Shown here piece by piece: positions 25,091 through 33,961 of a stretch of DNA of 35,926 bases. The DNA is taken from contig NZ_RXNS01000028.1 in assembly GCF_003966155.1 (NCBI RefSeq), positions 1-35,926 on the forward strand. The letters are read 5' to 3'. Made by a program: the position numbers and the translations under genes. How positions within the stretch are numbered: position 1 is the first letter of the stretch; each line of letters begins with the position of its first letter. The DNA is from Halomonas nitroreducens. Its GTDB lineage: Bacteria > Pseudomonadota > Gammaproteobacteria > Pseudomonadales > Halomonadaceae. The notes under the pieces are model-generated. The model saw nothing but the letters and a program-made list of their open reading frames with translations. It was not told the origin of the DNA and searched no databases.

Positions 25091-26852
25091 AAAACCCCCA
25101 CACCAGCGGGATCAGCGCTACGGCCGAGGCCCCGACCAGCAGGCTCAACGGGGCGCCGAGCCTGAGATAGTCCAGCATGCGATAGCCGCCGGGGCCGTAG
25201 ACCATCAGGTTGGTCTGGTAACCGAGGGGGGTCATGAAGCTGGCCGAGGCCGCGAACATGATGGCGATGGCAAACGGCATATAGCTCACGCCGAGGTGGT
25301 CGGCCACCGACATGGCGAGGGGAAACATCAACACGGCCGCCGCATTGTTGGTGATGGTCTCGGTGAACAGCACCGTGAGCAGATAGACCACCGCCAGGGC
25401 CAGCCAGGGCGACATCCAGTCCGCCACCAGGGCTTCGGCGATGGCCTGGGCGGCGCCCGAGGTGGTCATCGCGGCACCCAAGGCGAAGGAGGCGGCGATG
25501 ACGATCAGCACCGAGAGATCGACATAGCGGCGGGCCTTGCTCACCGTGATGCAGCCGGTCACGAGCATGCCGCCCCCCGCCAGCAGGGCGGCCTCCAGAA
25601 TCGACAGCAGGCCGACCCCCGCGGCAATGACCAGCCCCGCCAGCACGGCGATCGCCACGGGCGCCTTGTGAAAGTTGGGGGGCGTCGAATCGTTGAGGGC
25701 GCTGACCAGCAGGAAGTCCTTGCGGTAGCGATACTGATCGACGAAGTCCTGCCCGGTTTCCATCAGCAGGGTGTCGCCGACCTGCAGGCGAATGTCCCCC
25801 ACCTTGCCCGGCAGGCGCCGCCCCTGTCGCGAGATCGACAGGATCACGGCCTGGAAGCGTGAGCGGATGCGCGACTGCCGGACCGTCTGGCCGAGCCCGG
25901 CGAAATCCGGCCCGATCACGGCCTCCACCAGGCAGCGGTGGTGGTTGGCGATATCCAGCTTGTGGATGTCGCCGTTGGCCGGGGTGAGCCCCCGGATCTG
26001 GCGCAACTCGCGGGCACATTCCGGCGCCCCGATGAACACCAGGACGTCGCCGCCGACCAGTTGGGTCTCCGGGGGCACCGCGGTCATCAACCGCTCGCCG
26101 CGCTCGATATCGGCCAGGTAGCCATGGCGCAGGTTGCGCAGCCCGGCCTCGGCGATGGATTTCCCTTCCAGGGGACCGCCCTGGGTGACCACGAACTCGA
26201 CGCTGTATTCGCGGGCCTGGTCGATCTGCTCGATCACCCCTTCCCGACGCGGCAACAGGCGATCGGCGAACAGCATCAGGAAGGTCCCGCCCAGCAGCAG
26301 CAACGGCACCCCGACCCAGGCCAGGTCGAACATCCCCAGGGCGACCCCTTTCTGGCTCTGCAGCAGGCCATCCACGACCAGGTTGGTGCTGGTGCCGATG
26401 AGGGTACAGGTGCCCCCCAGGATGGCGACATAGCTCAGCGGCAGCAGCAGCTTGGAGGGGGACAGGCCGAGCTTGTGCGACCACTCCTGGATCGCCGGGA
26501 TGAACATGGCCACGACGGTGGTGTTGTTCATGAAGGCACTGAGGGTCGAGGCCGGCAGGAGCATCCGCAACTGGGCCCGCTTGAGGGTGGCCGGGTGGCC
26601 CAGCAGGCCATTGGCGACCCACAGTACCGCCCCGGTTTCCTTGAGCCCGGCGGCCACCACATAGAGGGCGGCGATGGTCATCACCCCGGTATTGGAGAAG
26701 CCCACCAGGGCTTGCGACGGCTCGAGAACTCCTGTCACCACGAGAAAGGCGAGCGCTGCCATGAGAATGGCATCCGGGGCAATACGGGTGACCGTGAGCG
26801 CCAGCAATACCGCCACGACAGACAACACACTGAGCCAGGCTTCGATGGCCAT
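25089..26852 (-). CDS. SLC13/DASS-type anion permease with two RCK_C (TrkA-C) domains
   Basis: The 587-residue membrane protein probably imports sulfate by sodium symport. N-terminal helices (LSVLSVVAVLLALTVTRIAP, AILMAALAFLVVTGV) lead to the conserved STLSAFMNNTTVVAMFIPAI, with the SNT-type anion/sodium motif, and to GGTCTLIGTSTNLVV. A cytosolic insert from about residue 215 to 390 has two TrkA-C-like units (VVTQGGPLEGKSIAEAGLR, IRSRFQAVILSISRQGRRL, GDTLLMETGQD). The second half repeats the transporter motifs: FTETITNNAAAVLMFPLA and ASFMTPLGYQTNLMVYGPGGY. ATG 26852 is preferred over an adjacent TTG. Its first position in the locus, before cysQ-cysD-cysNC, fits sulfate supply. Other divalent anions cannot be excluded. 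Confidence 0.85.
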   Translation of the reverse strand: MAIEAWLSVLSVVAVLLALTVTRIAPDAILMAALAFLVVTGVLEPSQALVGFSNTGVMTIAALYVVAAGLKETGAVLWVANGLLGHPATLKRAQLRMLLPASTLSAFMNNTTVVAMFIPAIQEWSHKLGLSPSKLLLPLSYVAILGGTCTLIGTSTNLVVDGLLQSQKGVALGMFDLAWVGVPLLLLGGTFLMLFADRLLPRREGVIEQIDQAREYSVEFVVTQGGPLEGKSIAEAGLRNLRHGYLADIERGERLMTAVPPETQLVGGDVLVFIGAPECARELRQIRGLTPANGDIHKLDIANHHRCLVEAVIGPDFAGLGQTVRQSRIRSRFQAVILSISRQGRRLPGKVGDIRLQVGDTLLMETGQDFVDQYRYRKDFLLVSALNDSTPPNFHKAPVAIAVLAGLVIAAGVGLLSILEAALLAGGGMLVTGCITVSKARRYVDLSVLIVIAASFALGAAMTTSGAAQAIAEALVADWMSPWLALAVVYLLTVLFTETITNNAAAVLMFPLAMSVADHLGVSYMPFAIAIMFAASASFMTPLGYQTNLMVYGPGGYRMLDYLRLGAPLSLLVGASAVALIPLVWGF

Positions 26853-27500
26853 CAAAGGTTAGGAATCCTGCGACGGGCGGGCACGCTACCGCCCGGGGAT
26901 TGATACCGGACGCCTTCCCTTGCCCTGTTGCGATGAAAAACTGTGAGAAGACCAGATCCATTGGTCTTCCAGAATTAGAGTTGAATAAGCGGGGCACATT
27001 CTATTGATTTAGCCACCGCTCAGCCAGTCTGATTACGCCCTCAGCCGTACATTGAGGCAAGTCAAGCCCCGAGCATTGCGATGCATCAAGGCCCGCAGGC
27101 TGCCGCTGACTACTACCCATAACCTATTGACAAGACAAAAGAATGACAGGGCGACGCGCGCGAGGGGATGTGGAGGTTCGACGCAGGCGCGATCGCCCGC
27201 CCCGCCATGACCTGGCGCTACCCTGGCCTACAGGGGTCCATCGATTGGACGGCGCGACGCGGCCTGACCGCGCCCCATTGCCCTCAGTTGCGCGGCCTGA
27301 CATGCTCTCGAAAGTCCCCGCCCCGCGTCCCGACTTGAGTCGGAGATGCCGCTAGGCACCCTGCTCCGCCGTCATCGGTCGGTGAACCAACCAACCGGGC
27401 ACTGAGGGCTGAGCAGCATAATGTGCCAGAGACTGCGCATTAATCGGCGTATGCGCTGGGGGCTGCTCCAGGACGACGGTCCCACTGACACCCGAAGAGC
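26853..27500. other. Gene-poor stretch upstream of the SLC13 gene
   Basis: I see no convincing gene here. The part nearest the transporter (to about 27140) is relatively AT-rich and should contain the promoter of the minus-strand locus, but no clear -35/-10 pair can be assigned. From about 27150 the sequence is GC-rich with only short frames lacking family motifs. No heptamers are present. Confidence 0.5.
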
Positions 27501-27629
27501 GCCAGCCCGCCCGGCTGGCTTGCCTCGCCGAGGGCGCCGAGCGTCCCTGAGGCGTCAGGCGGTGTCCTGGCCGGCAGCGGCGCCGGTTCCGCGGCGTGGC
27601 GCGCAGGTGCTCCAGGTAGCTGAGCAGCA
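27501..27629. pseudogene. Decayed duplicate of the hipB / RND-pump 3' junction
   Basis: This stretch aligns with 29389-29532, which holds the last codons of hipB, the 5-nt gap and the last codons of the RND gene. Shared stretches include CTGGCCGGCAGCG and CGCAGGTGCTCCAGGTAGC followed by TGAGCAGCA, and both facing stop codons (TGA and TCA) are kept. One gap of about 13 bp and scattered substitutions separate the copies. Similarity stops sharply at both ends. With the intact junction it brackets the hipAB operon as direct repeats 1888 bp apart. Confidence 0.75.
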
Positions 27630-27661
27630 GGTGGCAAAGTGTCAGGCACAGCACGCACCCA

Positions 27662-27763
27662 TGAGCAACATCTTGCTCAATAACTACATGGGCTAGTCAC
27701 TTATGAGCAATGTAATGCTCATGGTTTGGCAATTGCGCTAGACTATGAGCACTATCCTGCTCA
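27662..27763 (+). promoter_or_regulatory. Three palindromic operators upstream of hipA, spaced exactly 42 bp
   Basis: TGAGCA-N6-TGCTCA occurs three times: 27662-27679 (spacer ACATCT), 27704-27721 (ATGTAA) and 27746-27763 (CTATCC). Half-sites are perfect in all three, and start-to-start distances are 42 and 42 bp, about four helical turns. The last site ends 11 nt before the hipA ATG. The layout is that of binding sites for the XRE-type HipB dimer, giving autoregulation; the binding itself is inferred. Confidence 0.8.
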
Positions 27764-27774
27764 ACAGGTCCACC

Positions 27775-29124
27775 ATGCAGCTCACCATCCAGATCTACCG
27801 CCAGGGCCAGTGGCACGACGCGGCCCTGCTGGAACTCCCGCAGCCGGAGCGTGGCACGCGCGGCCCCGCCCGGCTCGGCTACCTGCAGGGCTACGCTCTG
27901 CAGTGGATGTCCCACGACGACGAGCATGCCTGCAGCCTGACCCTGCCGGTCGAGCTGATGATGCGCCACCACGGCGAACGCTGGTTCGGCTTTCTCGAGG
28001 ACATCATGCCGGCCGGGGCGAGCCGACGCTACTGGATCCAGCACCTCGGCATCCAGGACCTGGCCGCCGGCGAGCAGGACACCGAGCTGCTGCGCCAGGG
28101 CACCATCGCGCCGGTCGGCAACCTGCGCATCCGCGAGGCCGTGCCGCCTCGCCCCCCGGGCGGCACCCTAGAGGCGCAGCGCTTCCCGCTGCGCGATGTC
28201 ATCGAGCGCCATACCGACTTCCTGGAGTATGCCCAGCAGATGGGCGCCGCCAGTGGCGGGGCCACCGGCGCCGGCGGCGAGGCGCCCAAGCTGCTGGTGC
28301 GGCGCACGCCCGACGACGCGGTATGGATCGACACCTGGCAGGACGACCCGACCAATCTCGATGCCCACTTCCTGGTCAAGTTTCCCCGCGGCCGGCGCAG
28401 CGCCGACGACTGCGCCATCCTGCGCGCCGAGTACCACTACTACCGGGAACTGGCCGATCTCGGCATCGACACCGTGCCTCGCCAGGGCCTGCAGTTGACC
28501 GAGGGCGAACGCTACCCCTCGCTGTGGCTGCCCCGCTTCGACGTCGAGGCCCGCGAGGGGCGGCTGTGCCGCTTCGGCCTGGAGTCCGTCTATGCCCTGC
28601 TCGGTGCGGCCCCGGGGACCCACCTGCGCCATCCGGCCGTGCTGGCACGGCTGGTCACCCTGCTCGAGCGCCAGCATCGGGTTCGCGAGCTGGGCGAGCC
28701 CTTCGACCGGGAGGGCTTCGTGATCGAATGGGTCAAGCGCGACCTGCTCAACGTGGCCTTCGGCAACTCCGACAACCACGGGCGCAACGCCGCCCTGCTC
28801 AAGCGCCCGGAGGGCATCTGGCACGCCCCGGTCTACGACTTCGCCCCCATGAAGGCCGATCCCGAGGGGGTGACGCGCACCACCCAGTGGGGCCCGCCGC
28901 TGGAACAGGGCGGCGACTTCGACTGGCCCGCGATCGCCCGGGCCCTCGGCGAGCTGGTCGAGCCGGACCGCCTGATGGCCGAGCTGGAGCGCCTCGGGGC
29001 CCGCCTGCAGGGCCTGGCGGAGCGCCTGGCGGCGCGCGGGGTCCCCGAGCGCATCCTGACCATGCCGGCGGTGGGGCTCGGCCATCTCGATCAGCGGTTG
29101 ACGCGCTGGGGACTGGCACCATGA
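27775..29124 (+). CDS. hipA: HipA-family serine/threonine kinase toxin
   Basis: From ATG 27775 it has 449 residues; an ATG at 27745 would overlap the third operator, and AGG lies 7 nt before 27775. HipA-type toxins phosphorylate translation components (GltX in E. coli) and cause growth arrest. Visible here are the phosphate-binding GGEAPKLLV (167-175), the ATP lysine in HFLVKFPRG (about 202), the catalytic loop GNSDNHGRN (330-338, Asp333) and the metal-binding Asp355 in VYDFAPMKAD. All key residues are present, so the kinase should be active. It precedes hipB and overlaps it as ATGA; canonical loci have the antitoxin first. Toxin-first order needs tight repression, matching the three upstream operators. 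The actual target is unknown. Confidence 0.88.
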   Translation: MQLTIQIYRQGQWHDAALLELPQPERGTRGPARLGYLQGYALQWMSHDDEHACSLTLPVELMMRHHGERWFGFLEDIMPAGASRRYWIQHLGIQDLAAGEQDTELLRQGTIAPVGNLRIREAVPPRPPGGTLEAQRFPLRDVIERHTDFLEYAQQMGAASGGATGAGGEAPKLLVRRTPDDAVWIDTWQDDPTNLDAHFLVKFPRGRRSADDCAILRAEYHYYRELADLGIDTVPRQGLQLTEGERYPSLWLPRFDVEAREGRLCRFGLESVYALLGAAPGTHLRHPAVLARLVTLLERQHRVRELGEPFDREGFVIEWVKRDLLNVAFGNSDNHGRNAALLKRPEGIWHAPVYDFAPMKADPEGVTRTTQWGPPLEQGGDFDWPAIARALGELVEPDRLMAELERLGARLQGLAERLAARGVPERILTMPAVGLGHLDQRLTRWGLAP

Positions 29125-29438
29125 AACCGACACCCATGACCCCCGAGGAGCGCGAGGCCGCCCTGCTGGACCAGCTGCGGCGCCTGATGCGCGGCGAGCT
29201 CAGCGAGGGACAGGTGCTGCGCCACCTGCGCCGCGAGGTGCTGGGCCTGTCCCAGGGCGCCTATGCCGAGCTGGTGGGCGTCAGCCGGCGTACCCTGTCC
29301 GATCTCGAACGGGATGCCGGCAACGCCTCCATGGCCAGCATGAACCGGGTCTTTCGCCCGCTGGGCCTGAGGGTCGGCCTGGTGCCCCGCCAGCCCGCCC
29401 TGCTGGCTCGCCTCGCCGAGGATGCCGAGCGGCCCTGA
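29121..29438 (+). CDS. hipB: HipB-like XRE-family antitoxin
   Basis: The 105-residue protein starts at ATG 29121, overlapping the hipA stop by 4 nt. A helix-turn-helix lies at about residues 38-70: VLGLSQGAYAELVGVSRRTLSDLERDAGNAS is the usual XRE pattern (QxxxAxxxGVSxxTLSxxE). The tail GLRVGLVPRQPALLARLAED may contact HipA. It probably neutralises HipA and represses the operon at the 42-bp-spaced sites. Its stop lies only 5 nt from that of the convergent RND pump gene. A decayed copy of its last 16 or so codons lies upstream of hipA. Confidence 0.85.
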   Translation: MKPTPMTPEEREAALLDQLRRLMRGELSEGQVLRHLRREVLGLSQGAYAELVGVSRRTLSDLERDAGNASMASMNRVFRPLGLRVGLVPRQPALLARLAEDAERP

Positions 29439-29443
29439 GGCGG

Positions 29444-32400
29444 TCAGGCGGTGTTCTGGCCGGCAGCGTGCGCCGCTTCCGCCGCGTGGCGCCCGAAGCG
29501 CGCGCGCAGGTGCTCCAGGTAGCTGAGCAGCACCGGGATCACCGCCAGTACCAGCAGGGTCGAGAGCCCCAGGCCGAAGGCGATGGACACCGCCATGGGG
29601 ATCAGGAACTGCGCCTGCAGCGAGGTCTCGAAGAGCAGCGGCGTGAGGCCGCCGATGGTGGTCAGCGAGGTCAGCAGCACCGCCCTCACCCGCTGCACCA
29701 CCGCCTCGTTGAGGGCCGCATCGATGGCCAGCCCCTGACGGCGCTGCTGGCGGTAGAAGGCCACCAGGATGATGGCGTTGTTGACCACGATGCCCGACAG
29801 GCCGAAGAGGCCGAACAGCGACAGCATGGTCAGGTCGAGCCCCAGCAGCCAGTGCCCCAGCAGGGCGCCGACCAGCGCCAGCGGGATGATCGCCATGACG
29901 ATCAGCGGCAGGCTCCAGGAGGCGAAGACCCAGGCCAGCACCACGTACATCAGGGCGAGCCCCACCACCAGCCCCATGCGCATGTCGGCGAAGGTCTCGC
30001 GCTGGTCGGCGGAGCGCCCCTCGAAGCTGTAGCGCACGGCATGGTCGCGCATCAGCGCCGGCAGCACCGAGGCCTCGAGCCCGGCGAGCACGCGATCGAC
30101 GCTGTTGACTTCGCTATCGACCTCCGCGGTGACCTCCACCGCCAGCCGGCCGTCGGCATGGCGCAGCGCCTCGAAGCCCTGGCGATGGTCGAGGGTCATG
30201 ACCTGGTCCAGCGGCACGAAGCGCCCGTCCGGGGTGCGGATCGGCAGCCGCGCCAGGGTCTCCAGACGCTCGCGCTGGTGGCGGGGCAGCAGCACCCGCA
30301 CCTCGACCTCGTCGGGGCCGTCCTGGAAGACCTGCACCAGGCGGCCGTCGAAGGCGGCGCGCAGCTGGCGCCCCAGCTCCCGGGTGGTCAGGCCGAGGGC
30401 CTCGCCGCGGGGACTGACCCGGTAGATCAGCTGCTCCCGGCCCCAGGGCATGTCGTCCTCGGTGTCGTAGACCCCGGGCAGCTCCCCCAGTGAGCGTGCC
30501 AGGGACTCGGCTGCCCGCTTGAGCGCCTCCGCCGACTCCCCGGTCAGGCGCACGTTGACGTCCTTGCCGGGCGGGCCGGCACTGCGCTCGGTGATGGTCA
30601 GGGTCTCCAGCCCCGCCGGCAGCGCCAGGCGCTCCCGCCAGGCGCGGATGAACTCGGCGTTGCGCACGTCGCGGTCGTCGGAGGGAATGAGCTCGACCAT
30701 CAGCGAGCCCAGGTTGTCGCCGGCTCGGGAGGCCTCGCCGCCGGCCAGGGTCGCCCCGTGGCGGGTCACCACGTGCTGCACCAGCCCGCCGCCCAGGGCC
30801 GCCTCGGTGGCCGCGAGGCTCGCCTCCATCTGCGCCAGCAGCCGGTCGACCCGGTCACGGTCGGTGCCGGCGACGAAGCCGGCGTTGGCGTAGAGCACAT
30901 TGGGCTCCGGCGTGGGGAAGAAGTTGAAGGCCAGCCGCCCGCCCATCAGCAGCCCCAGGGTGAACAGCACCACGGCCACCGCCGCGGCCAGGGTCGAGGC
31001 GCGGTGGCGCAGGGTCAGCGCCGAGAAGCGCCGGAAGGGGCCCTGGCGGAAGGCGTCGAAGGCGGCCTCGAAGCGCTCCCGGGGCCGCGCCCATCGGCCG
31101 CCACGACGCGGCCCGCCCGGCACGAAGGCATTGCGCAGGTGGGCGGGCAGCACCACGAAGCACTCCAGCAGCGAGGCGACCAGCACGCAGATCATCACTA
31201 CCGGGATATCGCCGAGGATATTGCCGATCACCCCGCCCACCAGCAGCAGCGGCATGAAGGCCGCCACGGTGGTCAGCGACGAGGCCAGCACCGGCCAGAC
31301 CATGCGCTTGGCCGCCCCCTCGGAGGCATGCCGGGGCGCCTCGCCCTGGCGGAAGTGGGCATCGGCATCCTCGCCGACCACGATGGCATCGTCGACGATC
31401 ACCCCCAGCGCCATGATCAGCGCGAACAGCGAGATCATGTTCACCGAGCCGCCGATCACCCAGAACACCGTCATGGCCCCGAGGAAGGCCGTGGGAATGC
31501 CGATGGCCACCCACAGGGCCACCCGCGCCGGCAGGAAGAGGTAGAGCAGCCCGAGCACCAGCACCAGGCCCCCCAGGCCGTTGCTGATCAGCAGCCCGAT
31601 GCGTTCGGCGATCAGCCGCCAGGTCTCGTCGTGGACCTCGAGGTGGACCGTGGGCGGCAGCTGCGGGCGGGTCTCGTCGAGCCAGCGCTGCAGGGTCTCG
31701 GCGGCCGCCAGGGAGTTGCCGTTCTCGGCCCGCTGCAGCTGCAGCTCCACCGCCGGCCGGCCATCCTGGCTGAGGGTGACCTGGCCGTCGCGGGATTCCC
31801 GGCGGATGGTGGCGATATCGCCCAGGCGCAGCTGGACCCGATCGCTGCTGAGGATCGGCAGCTCACTGAAGCCCGCGGCACTGCGGCGCTGCTCCACCGA
31901 GCGCAGCTCGCGGGTGCTGTCCTGCTGGCCGAGCAGTCCCGCGGGCAGGTCCCGGGACATCACGTCGATGCGCTCGGCGATCTCGTCGAGGCTGAGCTGC
32001 AGCCCCTGGAGACGCGCCGCCGGCACCTCGATGCTGATCTGCTGCTCGGGCAGGCCCTGGGTCTCGACCCGGTCGATGCCGGCCTGCAGCAGGGCGTCCT
32101 CGAAGCGGTTGGCCAGCAGCCGCAGTTCCCGCTCGGAGACCTCGCCGTGCACCAGCAGTCGGGCCACCGGCTCGTAGCGAGCCACCCGGCTGACGCGGGG
32201 CGGCTCGGCGTCCGCCGGCAGGTTGGTGAACTCGTCGACCTGCTGGCGGACGTCGTCGAGGGCCAGCACCGGATCGGCGCCTTCCTGGAACTCCAGGGTG
32301 ATGCTGGAGACGCCCTGGGCCGAGGTGGAGGTCATGCGCTTGAGCCCGTCGAGGCTGCGCAGGCGCTGCTCCAGGGGGATGGTCACGCCCTGCTCGACGT

Positions 32401-32584
32401 CCTCGGCGGCGGCGCCGGTCCACACGGTGCGCACGCTGACCACGTCCAGGGCGAAGCTCGGGAAGAACTGGATGTTCATCCGCGCCAGCCCCAGAACCCC
32501 GCCCAGCAGCATCACCAGCATGACCAGGTTGGCGGCCACGCGGTGATGGACGAAGAAGCCGATCGCCCCTCGGCGAGCGCTCAT
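29444..32584 (-). CDS. RND-family efflux pump, inner-membrane permease
   Basis: The 1046-residue AcrB-type transporter exports substrates by proton antiport as a trimer. Helix 1 is VAANLVMLVMLLGGVLGLA, followed by the porter domain with YEPVARLLVHGE. The TM4 motif MALGVIVDDAIVVGEDADAH carries the paired aspartates of the proton relay. TM segments recur near the C-terminus (MYVVLAWVFASWSLPLIVMAI, LFGLFGLSGIVVNNAIILVAF, LLTSLTTIGGLTPLLFETS). It overlaps the upstream adaptor gene as ATGA. No outer-membrane channel gene is adjacent, so a TolC partner from elsewhere is expected. It is not clearly of the classic drug (HAE1) type; substrate is unknown. Confidence 0.92.
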   Translation of the reverse strand: MSARRGAIGFFVHHRVAANLVMLVMLLGGVLGLARMNIQFFPSFALDVVSVRTVWTGAAAEDVEQGVTIPLEQRLRSLDGLKRMTSTSAQGVSSITLEFQEGADPVLALDDVRQQVDEFTNLPADAEPPRVSRVARYEPVARLLVHGEVSERELRLLANRFEDALLQAGIDRVETQGLPEQQISIEVPAARLQGLQLSLDEIAERIDVMSRDLPAGLLGQQDSTRELRSVEQRRSAAGFSELPILSSDRVQLRLGDIATIRRESRDGQVTLSQDGRPAVELQLQRAENGNSLAAAETLQRWLDETRPQLPPTVHLEVHDETWRLIAERIGLLISNGLGGLVLVLGLLYLFLPARVALWVAIGIPTAFLGAMTVFWVIGGSVNMISLFALIMALGVIVDDAIVVGEDADAHFRQGEAPRHASEGAAKRMVWPVLASSLTTVAAFMPLLLVGGVIGNILGDIPVVMICVLVASLLECFVVLPAHLRNAFVPGGPRRGGRWARPRERFEAAFDAFRQGPFRRFSALTLRHRASTLAAAVAVVLFTLGLLMGGRLAFNFFPTPEPNVLYANAGFVAGTDRDRVDRLLAQMEASLAATEAALGGGLVQHVVTRHGATLAGGEASRAGDNLGSLMVELIPSDDRDVRNAEFIRAWRERLALPAGLETLTITERSAGPPGKDVNVRLTGESAEALKRAAESLARSLGELPGVYDTEDDMPWGREQLIYRVSPRGEALGLTTRELGRQLRAAFDGRLVQVFQDGPDEVEVRVLLPRHQRERLETLARLPIRTPDGRFVPLDQVMTLDHRQGFEALRHADGRLAVEVTAEVDSEVNSVDRVLAGLEASVLPALMRDHAVRYSFEGRSADQRETFADMRMGLVVGLALMYVVLAWVFASWSLPLIVMAIIPLALVGALLGHWLLGLDLTMLSLFGLFGLSGIVVNNAIILVAFYRQQRRQGLAIDAALNEAVVQRVRAVLLTSLTTIGGLTPLLFETSLQAQFLIPMAVSIAFGLGLSTLLVLAVIPVLLSYLEHLRARFGRHAAEAAHAAGQNTA

Positions 32585-33810
32585 GCCCCCTCCCCGCCGG
32601 TGTCGCGCTCGACCTTGAGGCCCTGGACGGCATTGGGCAGGTGGGTGGTGATCACCCGCTGGCCATCGGCCAGGGCCTCGCCGGCCACCAGCACCCAGCT
32701 CTCGCCGTCGGGCCCCGGCACCTGGCCGCGGCGGGTCACCGTCAGGCGGCGCATGCGCCCGTCGCCATCCATCAGGTAGAGCACATCGTCACCGTAGAGG
32801 GCGCTGGCCGGCACGGCCAGGGTATCCTCGGCGACCGGGCGCTCGAGGCGCACGTCCACCAGGCTGCCGGGACGCAGCCCCGCGCTCTCGCCCTCGAGGC
32901 GCAGGATCGCCTCGACGCCGGCGGGCTCGCTCTCGCCGGCCAGGCCGGCGAGCACGAAGCGTGCGCCCTCCCCGCGCGCCACCAGGCGCTGGCCGGCGGC
33001 CAGCGCCGCCGCCAGCTCGGCCTGATAGGCCCGGGGAATGGTGGCCCGCAGCTCCAGGCCCTGCCGCGGGTAGACGGACAGCAGCTCGGCGCCCTCGCCG
33101 ACCCGCTCCCCGGGGGCGGCGGCGATGCCGGTGACGATGCCGTCGAAGGGCGCCTCGACCCGGGCACGCTGGGCATCCCGTCGGGCCTCGGCGAGGCCGG
33201 CCTGGGCCTCGGCGAGCCCCGCCTCGAGGCGCTTGAGGCGGGCCGGGTGCTCGGCGATGCTGCCCTCCCGGGCATTGACCGTGACCCGCGCCCGCGCCAG
33301 GGCATCCCGGGCCTCGTCGAGGTCCGCCTGGGAGGCCAGGTTGCGGGCCACCAGGGAACGGTTGCGCTCGAGCTGGCGCCGGGCGTTGTCCAGCAGCTCG
33401 CGCTCGCGCACCAGGGCGGCCTGGTCGCGCTCGTGGCGGATGCGCTCGGCCGCGATCTGGGCCTCGAGATCCGCGACCCGGGCCTCGGCGCGCGCCACCG
33501 GGGGACCGGTGTCGGCGTCGTCGAGGGCGACCAGCAGGTCGCCCACGGCGACGCGCTGGCCCTCGCGCACCGGCCGCTCGGCCACCCGGGCGGTAAGCGG
33601 CGCGGTGACCGTCACCCGCTCCGGGGCCGTGATCTCGCCATACAGGGGCAACACCGGCACCCGATCGGCGAGGGTCACGGTCAGGGTCTCGACCCGCCAG
33701 CTGCGTTCCTGGGGCGTCACCGTGGCCGGCTCGGGGCGGGTCACCCTCAGGCCCACGAAGGCCGCCACGCCCAGGGCAAGAATCATCAGCGGGATCAGCA
33801 GTCTACGCAT
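32581..33810 (-). CDS. RND efflux periplasmic adaptor (membrane-fusion protein)
   Basis: From ATG 33810 this is 409 residues; the open frame runs 125 codons further upstream over the divergent regB region and is not protein-like. A single N-terminal anchor, LLIPLMILALGVAAFVGLRV, is followed by the lipoyl half-motif VTVTAPLTARVAERPVREGQRV, a helical hairpin (EARVADLEAQIAAERIRHERDQ to ARVTVNAREGS) and the second half-motif VEAPFDGIVTGIAAAPGERV. The C-terminal beta-barrel and membrane-proximal domains follow. It joins the RND pump to an outer-membrane channel. It is divergent from regB, with about 150 bp between them for both promoters. Confidence 0.92.
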   Translation of the reverse strand: MRRLLIPLMILALGVAAFVGLRVTRPEPATVTPQERSWRVETLTVTLADRVPVLPLYGEITAPERVTVTAPLTARVAERPVREGQRVAVGDLLVALDDADTGPPVARAEARVADLEAQIAAERIRHERDQAALVRERELLDNARRQLERNRSLVARNLASQADLDEARDALARARVTVNAREGSIAEHPARLKRLEAGLAEAQAGLAEARRDAQRARVEAPFDGIVTGIAAAPGERVGEGAELLSVYPRQGLELRATIPRAYQAELAAALAAGQRLVARGEGARFVLAGLAGESEPAGVEAILRLEGESAGLRPGSLVDVRLERPVAEDTLAVPASALYGDDVLYLMDGDGRMRRLTVTRRGQVPGPDGESWVLVAGEALADGQRVITTHLPNAVQGLKVERDTGGEGA

Positions 33811-33961
33811 CGAACGGCGCCCATCGGCAAGAATTCGCAACCTCCAATATACAGGCTGGGCCCGCCGGGGGCAGCCGGGCGACACATCGCCGCGGGGCCG
33901 GAGAGGCGGCACAGCGGGCCAATCGGTTATCATCCCGGCACCGTCCGCCTGCGGAGTCACC

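Noticed and set aside
27410..27427. A fourth hip operator (TGAGCA-N6-TGTGCC), 252 bp before the first
   Set aside because: Only one half-site matches and the distance being six times 42 is probably chance.
27352..27654. A 100-residue minus-strand gene containing LLLSYLEHLRA
   Set aside because: It is the decayed copy of the RND gene 3' end, not an independent gene.
27726..27749. Sigma-70 promoter for hipA (TTGGCA with GACTAT)
   Set aside because: The spacing between the two boxes is far too short, so no promoter was assigned.
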